Shown piece after piece: positions 1-10,283 of a stretch of DNA of 64,000 bases. Made by a program: the position numbers and the translations under genes. This DNA is from Neisseria zalophi. GTDB taxonomy: Bacteria > Pseudomonadota > Gammaproteobacteria > Burkholderiales > Neisseriaceae. The notes under the pieces were generated by a model. The model did no database searches. It saw only the letters and a list, made by a program, of their open reading frames with translations, and was not told the origin of the DNA. Numbering within the stretch: the first letter of the stretch is position 1; each line of letters opens with the position of its first letter. The stretch is taken from NCBI RefSeq assembly GCF_008807015.1, contig NZ_CP031700.1, forward strand, positions 1,612,001-1,676,000. Direction: 5' to 3'.

Positions 1-1236
1 CCCAGCATCAGCGAAACCGTACAGATTTTGCGCGGCCTAAAACCGATGTTTGAAAGCTTTCATAACGTGCGCTATACCGCCGGCGCTTTAGAGGCTGCGG
101 TCGAGCTTTCCGCACGCTATATTAACGAGCGTTTCCTGCCCGATAAAGCCATTGACGTGATGGACGAAGCCGGTGCGGCACAACGCATTTTGCCAAAATC
201 AAAACAGAAAAAAGTTATCGGTAAAGCCCAAATTGAAGCCGTGATTGCCAAAGTGGCGCGCATTCCCGAAAAAACCGTTTCCCACGACGACAAACAAGTG
301 CTGCAATATTTAGGGCGCGATTTGAAAAATATGGTATTCGGTCAGGATGATGCCATTGATGCTTTGGTGGCCGCAGTTAAAATGGCACGTTCCGGTTTGG
401 GGCAACCCAATAAACCTATCGGCAGCTTCCTGTTTTCCGGCCCGACCGGCGTAGGGAAAACCGAAGTAGCCAAACAATTAGCATTTTCATTAGGCATTCC
501 GCTGCAACGTTTTGATATGTCGGAATATATGGAACGCCATGCCGTATCGCGGCTGATTGGTGCGCCGCCGGGTTATGTCGGTTTCGAGCAGGGCGGCTTG
601 TTAACCGAAGCGGTAAACAAACAGCCTTTCTGCGTTTTATTACTCGACGAAATCGAAAAAGCCCATCCCGATATTTTCAATGTATTGCTGCAAGTGATGG
701 ACTACGGCAAATTAACCGACAACAACGGCAAAAGCGCCGATTTCCGCAATGTGATTATTATTATGACCACCAATGCCGGTGCGGAAAGCTTAAGCAAGCC
801 GACCATCGGCTTTGCCGGCAAACGCGAGCGCGGTGATGAAATGGAAGCCATCAACAAACAATTCTCACCCGAATTCCGCAACCGTTTGGATGCCGTGATT
901 GCCTTCTCACCGCTCAGCGAAGCCGTGATTGCCAAAGTGGTGGATAAATTCCTATTGCAATTGGAACAACAACTGCTTGAGAAAAAAGTGGAAGTCGAAT
1001 TCTCACCGGCTTTACGGAAATATCTGGCGAAAAAAGGCTTCGACCCGCAAATGGGCGCCCGCCCGATGTCGCGCCTGATTCAAGACAAAATCCGCAAGGC
1101 ATTGGCAGATGAGCTGCTCTTCGGCAAACTGGCCGACGGCGGTTTTGTGCGGATAGATTGGGATGAAGCCAACGACAAAGCTGTTTTGAAGTTTAAGAAA
1201 AATACTTCCGGCAAAGCATTAGATACGGTTGTATAG
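1..1236 (+). CDS. clpA: ClpA, ATP-dependent Clp protease ATP-binding subunit (3' part)
   Basis: The frame is open from base 1, so this is the C-terminal 411 residues; the N-terminus and most of the first AAA+ module lie outside the window. ClpA is the Hsp100 unfoldase that feeds substrates to ClpP. Visible: second Walker A GPTGVGKT (fragment residues ~148-155), Walker B LLLDEIEK (~214-221), the IGF tripeptide within KPTIGFAGK (~269-271) that in ClpA/ClpX docks on ClpP, and the GARPMSRLIQD motif of the D2 small domain near the end. The IGF loop separates it from ClpB, which lacks it. Its presumed DUS-pair terminator downstream is split by an insertion sequence. Confidence 0.95.
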   Translation, partial: PSISETVQILRGLKPMFESFHNVRYTAGALEAAVELSARYINERFLPDKAIDVMDEAGAAQRILPKSKQKKVIGKAQIEAVIAKVARIPEKTVSHDDKQVLQYLGRDLKNMVFGQDDAIDALVAAVKMARSGLGQPNKPIGSFLFSGPTGVGKTEVAKQLAFSLGIPLQRFDMSEYMERHAVSRLIGAPPGYVGFEQGGLLTEAVNKQPFCVLLLDEIEKAHPDIFNVLLQVMDYGKLTDNNGKSADFRNVIIIMTTNAGAESLSKPTIGFAGKRERGDEMEAINKQFSPEFRNRLDAVIAFSPLSEAVIAKVVDKFLLQLEQQLLEKKVEVEFSPALRKYLAKKGFDPQMGARPMSRLIQDKIRKALADELLFGKLADGGFVRIDWDEANDKAVLKFKKNTSGKALDTVV

Positions 1237-1253
1237 TTCTATCATTCAGTAAC

Positions 1254-1270
1254 AAAAGGCCGTCTGAAAT
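1254..1270 (+). terminator. left arm of the clpA DUS-pair terminator, split by the IS
   Basis: AAAAGGCCGTCTGAAAT lies just after the clpA stop; the matching arm TTCAGACGGCCTT is at 2523-2535, beyond the insertion. Removing the IS and one ATTA restores an inverted DUS pair with a short loop. Confidence 0.8.
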
Positions 1271-1274
1271 ATTA
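1271..1274. repeat. target-site duplication ATTA, left copy
   Basis: ATTA directly precedes the left inverted repeat; the same four bases follow the right inverted repeat at 2519-2522. Three to five bases is the usual duplication length for IS3 elements. Confidence 0.75.
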
Positions 1275-1314
1275 TGATCTGACCCCCAAATCTTGGACAA
1301 ACATAAAAGCCTTT

Positions 1315-2139
1315 TCAGGCTGCCTTTTCGAGCTGGGTTCTGTATGCCACAGGACTCAGCTTTTTCAATTTCAAACTACATCTGTCATGATTGTAGTATC
1401 GTATATAGTCATCTATTGTCTGCATCAGCTCTGTTGTCGAAACTTTGCCTTCCTGATAAAAGCATTCCGTCTTCAGTATCGCAAAGAAGCTTTCCATCGG
1501 TGCATTGTCCCAACAATTGCCTTTACGCGACATACTTTTCACTATGCCGTGTTCTGCCAACGTGCGGCGGTAGGCTTCCGTACGGTACAGCACACCTTGA
1601 TCGGAATGCAGCAGCACTTTATCTGCCTTTGTCAGTTTGCAGACCGCATCATTCAGCATTCTTTCCACCATCTCGCTGTTCGGGCGGCGGCTCATCGCAT
1701 AAGCGACGATTTCGCGGTTAAATACATCCAATATCGGTGACAGATACAGTTTGCCATTGCTGCACTTGAATTCGGTGGCATCCGTCAGCCATTTCTCATT
1801 GGGCTTTTGCGCCTCAAAGCGGCGGTTCAGAATATTATCCGACGGTTCGCCCATTGCCGGATGGCGGTAGGCTTTTTTCGGACGCACTTTGGCTTTCAAT
1901 TGCAACAGTTTCATCAAACGGATAACCTTTTTCTTATTCCATGACAAAGTGGCGGCAATCCGCCTGTATCCGTAACGCCCTTGATGGCGGGCATAAACTT
2001 CGGCAACGGCGGCTTTGTCCTGTTCGTCCGGGTCGGGACGGCCGTGGTGGTAATAAAAGCTGCTTTTGGGCAGTGCAGCACTGTGCAGCAGGTATTTAAG
2101 CGGATGTTTTGCCCTCAGTGCTTGGACGGCTTCGCTTTT
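1315..2139 (-). CDS. IS150-type transposase OrfB (DDE integrase), made by -1 frameshift
   Basis: Catalytic part of the IS transposase. The frame lies -1 relative to orfA and is open through the end of orfA; the stretch after the shift (KHPLKYLL...FYYH, then the HHGRPDPDEQ region) is the usual OrfB start of the IS150 group. The rve/DDE core follows with WLTDATEF (first Asp), LHSDQG (second Asp) and NAPMESFFAILKTE (Glu). About 274 residues after the shift. An ATG at 1947 lies too far in to be the functional start because it would cut off the HTH_21 region. Likely product is the OrfAB fusion. Confidence 0.9.
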   Translation of the reverse strand, partial: KSEAVQALRAKHPLKYLLHSAALPKSSFYYHHGRPDPDEQDKAAVAEVYARHQGRYGYRRIAATLSWNKKKVIRLMKLLQLKAKVRPKKAYRHPAMGEPSDNILNRRFEAQKPNEKWLTDATEFKCSNGKLYLSPILDVFNREIVAYAMSRRPNSEMVERMLNDAVCKLTKADKVLLHSDQGVLYRTEAYRRTLAEHGIVKSMSRKGNCWDNAPMESFFAILKTECFYQEGKVSTTELMQTIDDYIRYYNHDRCSLKLKKLSPVAYRTQLEKAA

Positions 2140-2462
2140 TTGGCGACCGCTTCTTTCTGCCTGAGGGCTTTTAATTCCTTTAGATAGTCGTTCTCCGCCC
2201 GCATATAGCGCAACTCTTCGATTAGTTCCGCCTGTGTTTTTTCGTGGTCGGGTTTATCGACGATAAAGGGGTTTTTGCGTTTGATGATCATAATGGCCTG
2301 CGGATGCTCAAGTGCGCGGATGCCGCCTTGGTTGTATGCGGCTATCCAACGGCGTAAATGGGTACGGGAAATATTAAAGTGATCGGCAGTACGCTGTTGG
2401 CTGCGTACGCGCTGATAATATTGCACGGCTTGGTATTTAAAGTCTAATGTATATTTGCTCAT
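2115..2462 (-). CDS. IS150-type OrfA, helix-turn-helix DNA-binding subunit
   Basis: 115 residues beginning MSKYTLDFK. A start farther upstream (2519) would lie outside the element, so the ATG at 2462 was chosen. It has two helix-turn-helix segments (roughly residues 10-60, with QRTADHFNISRTHLRRWI) and a C-terminal heptad-rich leucine-zipper segment (ELIEELRYMRAENDYLKEL). OrfA binds the terminal repeats and regulates transposition. An A6G run on the coding strand (2135-2141), ten codons before its stop, is a classical -1 slippery site for making OrfAB. Confidence 0.9.
   Translation of the reverse strand: MSKYTLDFKYQAVQYYQRVRSQQRTADHFNISRTHLRRWIAAYNQGGIRALEHPQAIMIIKRKNPFIVDKPDHEKTQAELIEELRYMRAENDYLKELKALRQKEAVAKKAKPSKH
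2135..2141 (-). other. A6G programmed -1 frameshift site
   Basis: Six adenines and a guanine on the transposase strand, in phase (GCC AAA AAA GCG), within the overlap of orfA and orfB. IS150 and relatives use an A6G heptamer for -1 frameshifting. The frame geometry here (orfB is -1) fits. Confidence 0.75.
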
Positions 2463-2518
2463 AAGAAAACTGCACCTTAATGGGTTGGAGGAGTGTCCAA
2501 CTTTTGGGGTGCAGTTCA

Positions 2519-2522
2519 ATTA
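2519..2522. repeat. target-site duplication ATTA, right copy
   Basis: Partner of the copy at 1271-1274, immediately outside the right end of the insertion sequence. Confidence 0.75.
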
Positions 2523-2554
2523 TTCAGACGGCCTTATATTATGGGCGGATTGAT

Positions 2555-4243
2555 TCAAGCCCAATATTTTTTCTTAGAAGTTTTACCGATGCCCGGATTA
2601 AAGCTGTTGGTCGGATCCAATTTCCTGTAAAACGATTTCAGCGCAGGCTTGGCTTCATACAAATGGCCGACATTATGCTCGGCAGGATATTGCGCGCCGC
2701 GTTTTTCTAATAATTCTAGCATTTCATGTTCCAAAGCCACACAATCGCGGCCTTTTTTCACCAGATAATCGTGATGGAAAACATAGCATAAGAAATGGCC
2801 GCAATACACTTTCATGCCGATTTGATCGTCGATTTCAGACGGCAGCTTTTCAAACCAATCATGATCATTGCGACGCAGCGCCACATCAAGGGCAACAATA
2901 TCTTCCACATCTTCAGTATGCACGGCACGATAGCGCACCGATGCGCCGCCGACGGCAAAACGATGCAATAAAGCCGCCTGCGCCTCTTCGGGATTACATT
3001 CAAAATAACTACCTGTTTTATCGACAAAATAATCTTTTAAGAAAGCACGCGCTTCTTCTACGCCCGCACCACCCATTTTCAAAATCAAATGGTGTTCGTA
3101 GCGGTCGCGGAAATCATATAAAGAAGCAGGCAAATGCTCGGGCAGACAGCCGGCAATAAATTGCAAAGCTTTATCGGTAAAATGCTTGGGCAGGAAAGTT
3201 ACTTTTTTACTGAAGCGTTCCACTTTGGCTTTAAAGTCAAATAAAGCGGGCAGACGGTGTGTACCGAATTTTTTAATAATCCAAAACGTATCTTTACCGT
3301 ATTTGGCCGCCACATCAAACGCGCCGCGGTGTAGGTATTCGCCTAAAATCGGCAGGTTTTGAAAATTGGTTAAAATATGGCGGCGGATGCCGTTTAATTC
3401 CGCCGTATCGTTGGTACCGATATAAAAAACGGCGGTCTTTTCTTCCAGCGGGAAAGTATCCACGCGCACGGCAAAAACCATCAGCTTACCGGCGCAACCC
3501 GATGCTTCATAATGACGGGAAGGATCGGCATTAAAACGCGCGGCGCTGGGTTCGTCTACTTGGCGGACATGTTGGCAATAGGTATGGTCGTGCCCTTTCC
3601 CGGCATCAACGGTAATATCTTTTTTCTGATAATGATGACCTTGTAGGTTGGTTAGTATTTCTTCGGGGGTGTCACCCAAATCAATCCCCAAATGATTCAC
3701 CAACTCCAGCTCGCCCTGCTCGTTGATTTGGGCAAACAATGCCATTTCCGTATAAGCAGGCCCGCGCTGCACCAATGCACCACCGGAATTATTACACACA
3801 CCGCCCAACACCGATGCGCCGATACAAGACGATCCCAATACGGAATGTGGCTCTCTGCCCAACGGTTTTAATAAAACTTCGAGCTGGTTTAAAGTCGAAC
3901 CAGGCAGGCAGACAACTTGTTCGTTATTGTTAATCGGCTGCACGATATTCATGCGCATGGTGTTCACAATCACAATATCGCGGTCGTAATCGTTGCCATC
4001 GGGGGTCGAACCGCCGGTCAGCCCGGTATTGGCCGCTTGTGTAATCACAATCACATCGGCTTCTACACAGGCCTGTAAAATTTTCCATTGCTCCAGTATC
4101 GTTCCCGGCCGAACAACGGCCAACGCTTTGCCCTCGCCGAAACGGTAGCCCTGCCGATAGGGTTCGGTTTTACTCGGATCGGTTATCACATAAGGTGCAC
4201 CGACAATATCGGTAAGTTTTTGGAGCAATTGCGTGGTAGTCAT
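2555..4243 (-). CDS. dld: Quinone-dependent D-lactate dehydrogenase
   Basis: 562 residues, close to the 571 of Escherichia coli Dld. It oxidises D-lactate to pyruvate and passes electrons to the quinone pool from the inner face of the membrane. The N-terminal FAD-binding PCMH domain shows ITQAANTGLTGGSTPDG (about residues 67-83) and the CIGASVLGGVCNNSGGA segment (~140-156). The rest matches the Dld membrane-binding and cap domains, ending in the conserved PTNSFNPGIGKTSK. The start has a purine-rich site (AGGAAAAAGAA) upstream. It stands alone between the IS and pnp. Confidence 0.93.
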   Translation of the reverse strand: MTTTQLLQKLTDIVGAPYVITDPSKTEPYRQGYRFGEGKALAVVRPGTILEQWKILQACVEADVIVITQAANTGLTGGSTPDGNDYDRDIVIVNTMRMNIVQPINNNEQVVCLPGSTLNQLEVLLKPLGREPHSVLGSSCIGASVLGGVCNNSGGALVQRGPAYTEMALFAQINEQGELELVNHLGIDLGDTPEEILTNLQGHHYQKKDITVDAGKGHDHTYCQHVRQVDEPSAARFNADPSRHYEASGCAGKLMVFAVRVDTFPLEEKTAVFYIGTNDTAELNGIRRHILTNFQNLPILGEYLHRGAFDVAAKYGKDTFWIIKKFGTHRLPALFDFKAKVERFSKKVTFLPKHFTDKALQFIAGCLPEHLPASLYDFRDRYEHHLILKMGGAGVEEARAFLKDYFVDKTGSYFECNPEEAQAALLHRFAVGGASVRYRAVHTEDVEDIVALDVALRRNDHDWFEKLPSEIDDQIGMKVYCGHFLCYVFHHDYLVKKGRDCVALEHEMLELLEKRGAQYPAEHNVGHLYEAKPALKSFYRKLDPTNSFNPGIGKTSKKKYWA

Positions 4244-4342
4244 TTCTTTTTCCTGGAATTAATGGTGACCTGAATAAGTTTAAGTGTACGTTTTTTCTCA
4301 TGAGACGGTCAAATACCGCCCTTTAATATACGATATATTTTT

Positions 4343-4371
4343 AGGCCGTCTGAAAACCTTTCAGACGGCCT
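4343..4371. terminator. DUS inverted pair
   Basis: AGGCCGTCTGAAA and its reverse complement separated by 3 bases. It forms a 13-bp hairpin, followed by TTTG on the + strand. Confidence 0.7.
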
Positions 4372-4488
4372 TTGTGAAACAATGTATTTCAATGAGTCTA
4401 ATCTCCAAACTCACCTGCCGTTATAAACCGCTTGGCCGTTTTAAAATCCGATACTGTATGCCAAAAACATTTCAAAGCGTTTTCTTAT

Positions 4489-4518
4489 TTGGATTCCAAC
4501 CCGTTTTAACGCTATAAT
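4489..4518 (+). promoter_or_regulatory. probable sigma-70 promoter of pnp
   Basis: TTGGAT, an 18-base spacer, then TATAAT. It would give a leader of about 140 bases before the pnp start. Confidence 0.5.
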
Positions 4519-4666
4519 CTATAGTTGCGGTCTGCAATAAAGATAGGCCGTCTGAAAACCCAAATCCCGCCGATGTCTGCCTGAAGCTCTAACCATGCAC
4601 ATAGTTTGATTATTTGTGTGCATCATTAGTGTTTTAGCGGCAACGGCACCAACCGAAAGGAACAAA

Positions 4667-6802
4667 ATGTTCAACAAGCACGTTAAATCTTTCCAATACG
4701 GCGAACACACCGTTACCTTGGAAACCGGTGAAATTGCCCGTCAGGCCGATGCTGCCGTTAAAGTTTCTATGGGCGACACCGTGGTTCTGGTTGCCATCAC
4801 CGCCAATAAAGATGTGAAAGAAGGCCAAGACTTCTTCCCGCTAACTGTTGATTATCTTGAGCGTACTTATGCTGCCGGTAAAATCCCCGGCGGCTTTTTC
4901 AAGCGCGAAGGCAAACAAAGTGAAAAAGAAATTCTCACCAGCCGCTTAATCGACCGCCCTATCCGCCCCTTATTCCCCGAAGGTTTCTACCACGACATTC
5001 AAATCGTGGCGATGGTGGTTTCTATCGACCCTGAAATTGATTCCGATATTCCTGCGATGATCGGCGCTTCCGCCGCATTGGTATTAACCGGCGTGCCGTT
5101 CAACGGCCCTATCGGTGCCGCCCGTGTCGGTTTTATTAACGATGCTTATGTATTGAATCCGACCAAAGCGCAATTGACTAAATCGAAAATGGATTTAGTG
5201 GTTGCCGGTACCCAAAAAGCAGTATTGATGGTGGAATCCGAAGCCAGCGAACTGCCTGAAGACGTAATGTTAGGCGCGGTAGTTTACGGCCACGAACAAA
5301 TGCAAACCGTGATTAACGCCATCAACGAATTTGCCGATGAAGTGAATCCTGCGGTATGGGAATGGCAACCGGCCGAAAAAGATGCCGCCCTGTTGGAAAA
5401 AATCCGTGAACTTGCCGGTAATTCTATCAGCGAAGCCTTTAAAATCCGTGAAAAACAAGCCCGTTCGGCTAAGCTCGACGAAGCATGGAATGCAGTTAAA
5501 GACGCTTTGATTACCGAAGAAACCGATACGTTGGCTGCCAACCAAATCAAAGGCATGTTCAAACAATTGGAAGCCGACGTGGTTCGCGGTCAGATTTTGG
5601 ACGGCCATCCCCGTATCGACGGCCGCGACACCCGCACCGTACGCCCGATTAATATCCAAACCGGCGTTTTACCGCGCACCCACGGCTCCGCCCTGTTTAC
5701 CCGTGGCGAAACCCAAGCTCTGGCCGTTGCCACTTTGGGCACCGCCCGCGACGAACAAATTATCGATGCTTTAAGCGGCGAATATACCGACCGCTTTATG
5801 CTGCACTATAATTTCCCGCCGTACTCTACCGGTGAAGTCGGCCGTATGGGCCCGCCGAAACGCCGTGAAATCGGTCATGGTCGTTTGGCTAAACGTGCTT
5901 TGGTTGCCGTTTTGCCGTCTCCCGAAGAATTCAGCTACACCATGCGCGTGGTTTCCGAAATCACCGAGTCTAACGGCTCTTCTTCTATGGCTTCCGTATG
6001 CGGCGGCTGTTTGAGCCTGCTCTCTGCCGGTGTGCCGTTAAAAGCACACGTTGCCGGTATCGCCATGGGTTTGATTTTGGAAAACAACAAATTCGCGGTA
6101 TTAACCGATATTCTGGGTGACGAAGACCACTTAGGCGATATGGACTTTAAAGTAGCCGGTACCGCCGACGGTGTCACCGCTTTGCAAATGGATATTAAAA
6201 TCCAAGGCATCACCAAAGAAATTATGCAAATCGCGTTGGCACAAGCCAAAGAAGCGCGTATGCACATCTTGGCGCAAATGAAAGAAGCCGTTGAAGGCCC
6301 GCAAGAGTTATCCGCCCACGCGCCGCGCCTGTTCACCGTGAAAATCCCGCAAGATAAAATCCGCGACGTTATCGGTAAAGGCGGCGAAACCATCCGCGGC
6401 CTGACTGCCGAAACCGGCACCGAAATCAATATTGCCGAAGACGGTACGGTAACCATTGCCGCCACTACTCAAGAAGCCGGTGAAGCTGCGAAAAAACGCA
6501 TTGAAGAAATCACTGCCGAAGTGGAAGTGGGCAAAGTGTATGACGGTACGGTTTTGAAAATTCTCGACAACAATGTCGGCGCCATCGTTTCCGTGATTCC
6601 GGGTAAAGACGGTTTGGTACACATCAGCCAAATCGCCCACGAACGCGTGAAAAACGTTAGCGATTACTTACAAGTAGGCCAAAACGTACAAGTGAAAGCG
6701 CTTGAAGTAGACGACCGCGGTCGTGTGCGTTTATCCATGAAAGCCTTGTTGGAAGCGCCTGAACGCGAACCGCGCCAAGTGCCGAAAACCGATAGCGAAT
6801 AA
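4667..6802 (+). CDS. pnp: Polyribonucleotide nucleotidyltransferase (PNPase)
   Basis: 711 residues from MFNKHVKSF; the ATG at 4667 follows GAAAGGAA, and the longer in-frame start at 4616 adds 17 residues unlike the family. It is a phosphorolytic 3'-5' exoribonuclease of mRNA decay. Order: first RNase PH domain ([22 protein letters not shown]), helical linker, second RNase PH domain ([22 protein letters not shown]), KH domain ([14 protein letters not shown], from ~562) and S1 domain (~620-690). It ends shortly after the S1 domain with a brief charged tail. Confidence 0.97.
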   Translation: MFNKHVKSFQYGEHTVTLETGEIARQADAAVKVSMGDTVVLVAITANKDVKEGQDFFPLTVDYLERTYAAGKIPGGFFKREGKQSEKEILTSRLIDRPIRPLFPEGFYHDIQIVAMVVSIDPEIDSDIPAMIGASAALVLTGVPFNGPIGAARVGFINDAYVLNPTKAQLTKSKMDLVVAGTQKAVLMVESEASELPEDVMLGAVVYGHEQMQTVINAINEFADEVNPAVWEWQPAEKDAALLEKIRELAGNSISEAFKIREKQARSAKLDEAWNAVKDALITEETDTLAANQIKGMFKQLEADVVRGQILDGHPRIDGRDTRTVRPINIQTGVLPRTHGSALFTRGETQALAVATLGTARDEQIIDALSGEYTDRFMLHYNFPPYSTGEVGRMGPPKRREIGHGRLAKRALVAVLPSPEEFSYTMRVVSEITESNGSSSMASVCGGCLSLLSAGVPLKAHVAGIAMGLILENNKFAVLTDILGDEDHLGDMDFKVAGTADGVTALQMDIKIQGITKEIMQIALAQAKEARMHILAQMKEAVEGPQELSAHAPRLFTVKIPQDKIRDVIGKGGETIRGLTAETGTEINIAEDGTVTIAATTQEAGEAAKKRIEEITAEVEVGKVYDGTVLKILDNNVGAIVSVIPGKDGLVHISQIAHERVKNVSDYLQVGQNVQVKALEVDDRGRVRLSMKALLEAPEREPRQVPKTDSE

Positions 6803-6820
6803 GCGATAGGCTGTATTGAC

Positions 6821-6856
6821 AAAGGCCGTCTGAAAATAGGTTTCAGACGGCCTTTT
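6821..6856 (+). terminator. DUS-pair terminator after pnp
   Basis: AAAGGCCGTCTGAAA, a short loop, the inverted copy and a TTTT tail, 18 bases after the pnp stop. Confidence 0.8.
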
Positions 6857-6899
6857 ATAAAATAAGTATTCAGAATGGTTTATCTCAAAGGCCGTCTGA

Positions 6900-7841
<942 letters not shown>

Positions 7842-7955
7842 ACCTTATTAAAGGCCGTCTGAAACGTTTAAAACGGGTATGCACCAGCTATCAAAGCAGG
7901 CTGCATACCCGCATTCGACTGCAATCGATTTTATTTACAGACAAAGCATATTGAT

Positions 7956-8582
7956 ATGAACCCTTTTTTCAACGGACTGATGATTTCCAGCGGCCTGATT
8001 ATTGCCATCGGCGCGCAGAATGCGTTTGTCTTGAAAAAAGGCTTGTTAAAACAACATATCGGCGCCATTGTCTTAACTTGCTGGTTGTGTGATGTTTTTC
8101 TAATCAGTTGCGGCGTATTCGGCGTTTCCGCCCTACTTTCCGACAGCCCCAAAATATCCGCTTTATTGGCCTTGGCCGGCGGCATTTTTCTGTTGGTTTA
8201 CGGCCTCATGAACCTAAAACGGGCATGGCAGGGCGGCGGGCATATGTCGATTCAGGCGGGGCAAAGCCAACCCTCATCCATCATAAAAAGCATAGCCGCT
8301 ACATTGGCCATCACCCTGCTCAACCCTCATGTTTATATCGATACCGTCGTGCTTATCGGCGGTTATGCGAATCATTTAAATCAACACGATAAATTTCTAT
8401 TTCTTATCGGCGCATTGCTGGCTTCCGGCGTATGGTTTTTCAGCCTCGGCTACGGTGCGCGCCTATTATTGCCATTGTTTCAACGCGAACGCGTTTGGCA
8501 GATACTCGATACCGCCATTGCGGTGATGATGTTTTATCTGGCATTCGGCTTATTCAAACAGGTATTGACCCTATTCGGCTAA
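7956..8582 (+). CDS. LysE/ArgO-family amino-acid exporter
   Basis: 208 residues with about six hydrophobic segments (4-22, 36-60, 64-84, 108-132, 144-166, 178-200). The N-terminal GAQNAFVLKKGL (18-29) is the LysE/ArgO signature, and LNPHVYIDTVVLIG lies in the fourth segment. Family members export lysine or arginine across the inner membrane; the substrate cannot be set from sequence alone. No strong ribosome site is visible before the ATG. The gene is convergent with rluE. Confidence 0.88.
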   Translation: MNPFFNGLMISSGLIIAIGAQNAFVLKKGLLKQHIGAIVLTCWLCDVFLISCGVFGVSALLSDSPKISALLALAGGIFLLVYGLMNLKRAWQGGGHMSIQAGQSQPSSIIKSIAATLAITLLNPHVYIDTVVLIGGYANHLNQHDKFLFLIGALLASGVWFFSLGYGARLLLPLFQRERVWQILDTAIAVMMFYLAFGLFKQVLTLFG

Positions 8583-8615
8583 ACTGTTTTTATGGTCGAA
8601 ACCGCGCTTATTTTA

Positions 8616-9176
8616 TTAAGGCAAATCATCTGAAAACCGCCATTCGCCCGACGCCAGCTCCAAATCAAAAATATTCAGACGGCCTACCGCTACCCGCACC
8701 AAACGCAAACAGGGATAGCCGGCTTTCGCCGTCATTTTGCGTACTTGGCGGTTTTTCCCCTCGCTAATAATGATTTCCACCCAAAAATCAGGCACGGTTT
8801 TACGCACTCGGATAGGCGTGCGCCGCGGCCATAAGCGATCCGTTTCGGCAGCATCTAAAACCCTCACCTTAGCCGCTTGGGTCACAAAATCCCCCAAGTC
8901 CATACGGGAACGCAGCAAATTAAGTTTCGCTTCGTCCGCCACACCCTCCACCTGCGCCCAATAGGTTTTTTTCTTACCATGCTTCGGATGCGCAATCCTC
9001 GCCTGTAAACGGCCGTCGTCGGTCAGCAGCAGCAAACCTTCGCTATCGGTATCCAAGCGGCCGGCCGGATAAAAATCCGCAACATCAATATAATCTTTTA
9101 AACTTTCGTATTTCTCATGCGGTGAAAACTGGCATATCACACCGTCCGGCTTATTCAATACAATCAAATGACTCAT
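8616..9176 (-). CDS. rluE: RsuA/RluB/E-family rRNA pseudouridine synthase, RluE-like
   Basis: 186 residues without an N-terminal S4 domain, which points to RluE (23S rRNA U2457) rather than RsuA or RluB. Catalytic Asp42 lies in GRLDTDSEGLLLLT (39-52). Other family blocks are KKKTYWAQVEG and EGKNRQVRKMTAKAGYPCLRLVRVAVG. Family membership is firm; the exact target base is inferred. It is convergent with the exporter, and a DUS-like TTCAGACGGCC lies within its 3' part. Confidence 0.85.
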   Translation of the reverse strand: MSHLIVLNKPDGVICQFSPHEKYESLKDYIDVADFYPAGRLDTDSEGLLLLTDDGRLQARIAHPKHGKKKTYWAQVEGVADEAKLNLLRSRMDLGDFVTQAAKVRVLDAAETDRLWPRRTPIRVRKTVPDFWVEIIISEGKNRQVRKMTAKAGYPCLRLVRVAVGRLNIFDLELASGEWRFSDDLP

Positions 9177-9335
9177 CGGTTTTATCTTCTATCTGAAACC
9201 GAAACATTATACGGAACACGGTATGGTTTTCACACCATATAGGCCGTCTGAAAGCTTATTGCCGCCATGCCCTACCGCCGCAACCGCTCTTGGCTTAAAA
9301 TAAACAGTTTTTATCGTTTCAGACGGCCTTTATTT

Positions 9336-10178
9336 ATGCTCAGCTACCGCCACGCCTTTCATGCCGGCAACCATGCCGATATGCTCAAACACTTTGTGCT
9401 TTACCTCACTCTCGATTATTTCAACCGCAAAGACAAACCCTATTGGTATATCGATACCCACAGCGGCGCCGGTTTATATGATTTAAGCGGCGGCGAAGCG
9501 CAAAAAGTCGGCGAATACAAACACGGGTTTTCACTATTGATGCAGGCCGAATCTCTGCCCGAACCGCTCAATAGTTTCAAAGGCCGTCTGAAAAACATAT
9601 TGCCGCAACCGCATCTTTATTGCGGTTCACCGTGGTTGGCGCAAGCCATGACCCGCCCTAGCGACAAACTGCGCCTATTCGAACTACACCCGACCGACTA
9701 CCAACATTTACAACACAATATGCAGGAAGCCCGTTTAGGGAAGCGCGGGCTGATTAGCCAATCCGACGGCTATCAGGGTTTAATCGCGCTACTGCCGCCG
9801 CCGACCCGCCGCGCCGTGGTGTTAATCGACCCGCCTTATGAAGAAAAACAAGACTACGCCAGAGTCATCAACACCCTAAAAGCCGCCCAAAAACGCTTTG
9901 CTTCAGGCTGTTATCTGTTGTGGTACCCGTGCCTAAGCCGCGAAGAAAGCCGGAAACTGCCCGAACAACTGAAAAAACTGTCGCCCGAACATTATCTGCA
10001 CACCGAACTACATGTATACGCCCCCCGTTCAGACGGCTTCGGCATGTACGGCAGCGGCATGTTTATATTGAATCCGCCTTATATACTGGCGCAACAATTG
10101 CAAGACACCCTACCCGCATTAACCAAACTGCTCGCCCAAGACGATCAGGCACATTTTGTTTTGGATTATCGCGAATAA
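9336..10178 (+). CDS. rlmJ: 23S rRNA (adenine(2030)-N6)-methyltransferase
   Basis: 280 residues from MLSYRHAFHAGNHADMLKH, the conserved RlmJ N-terminus; an upstream start at 9267 would read through a DUS and was rejected. SAM motif WYIDTHSGAGLYDL (37-50) and catalytic DPPYEE (165-170, matching the DPPY of the E. coli enzyme). It methylates A2030 of 23S rRNA. A full DUS (about 9581-9592) lies inside the coding region, encoding part of KGRLKN. Confidence 0.95.
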   Translation: MLSYRHAFHAGNHADMLKHFVLYLTLDYFNRKDKPYWYIDTHSGAGLYDLSGGEAQKVGEYKHGFSLLMQAESLPEPLNSFKGRLKNILPQPHLYCGSPWLAQAMTRPSDKLRLFELHPTDYQHLQHNMQEARLGKRGLISQSDGYQGLIALLPPPTRRAVVLIDPPYEEKQDYARVINTLKAAQKRFASGCYLLWYPCLSREESRKLPEQLKKLSPEHYLHTELHVYAPRSDGFGMYGSGMFILNPPYILAQQLQDTLPALTKLLAQDDQAHFVLDYRE

Positions 10179-10283
10179 AACAAAGCGGTTAAGGCCGTCT
10201 GAATACGGTTTATACCTAGGCTTTTGCCATCGCAGGCAACCGTTTGCGTTATAATCCGAAGCGAACCCACGGGAATACCTTAT

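Larger units (their letters stand above)
1275..2518 (-). mobile_element. IS3-family (IS150 group) insertion sequence, complete
   Basis: A 1244-bp element bounded by imperfect terminal inverted repeats: left end TGATCTGACCCCCAAAT, right end (reverse complement) TGAACTGCACCCCAAAA, matching over about 25 bp apart from a few mismatches. It carries overlapping orfA and orfB in the -1 arrangement of the IS3 family. A 4-bp direct repeat ATTA flanks it (1271-1274 and 2519-2522), the expected target duplication. It sits inside what was a DUS-pair terminator after clpA. Both reading frames look intact, so the copy may be active. Confidence 0.93.
4244..4666. other. intergenic region dld/pnp
   Basis: 423 bases with no convincing gene between the divergent dld and pnp. 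It holds a DUS inverted pair (4343-4371), a single DUS near 4548 and the probable pnp promoter (4489-4518). Short frames here lack ribosome binding sites and protein-like composition. Confidence 0.6.

Noticed and set aside
1315-1947. orfB taken as starting at the ATG at 1947.
   Set aside because: It would remove the conserved N-terminal OrfB region; the frame is open upstream and overlaps orfA with a slippery site.
4284-4517. 77-codon plus-strand frame upstream of pnp.
   Set aside because: Crosses a DUS hairpin and the pnp promoter; no ribosome site or protein-like features.
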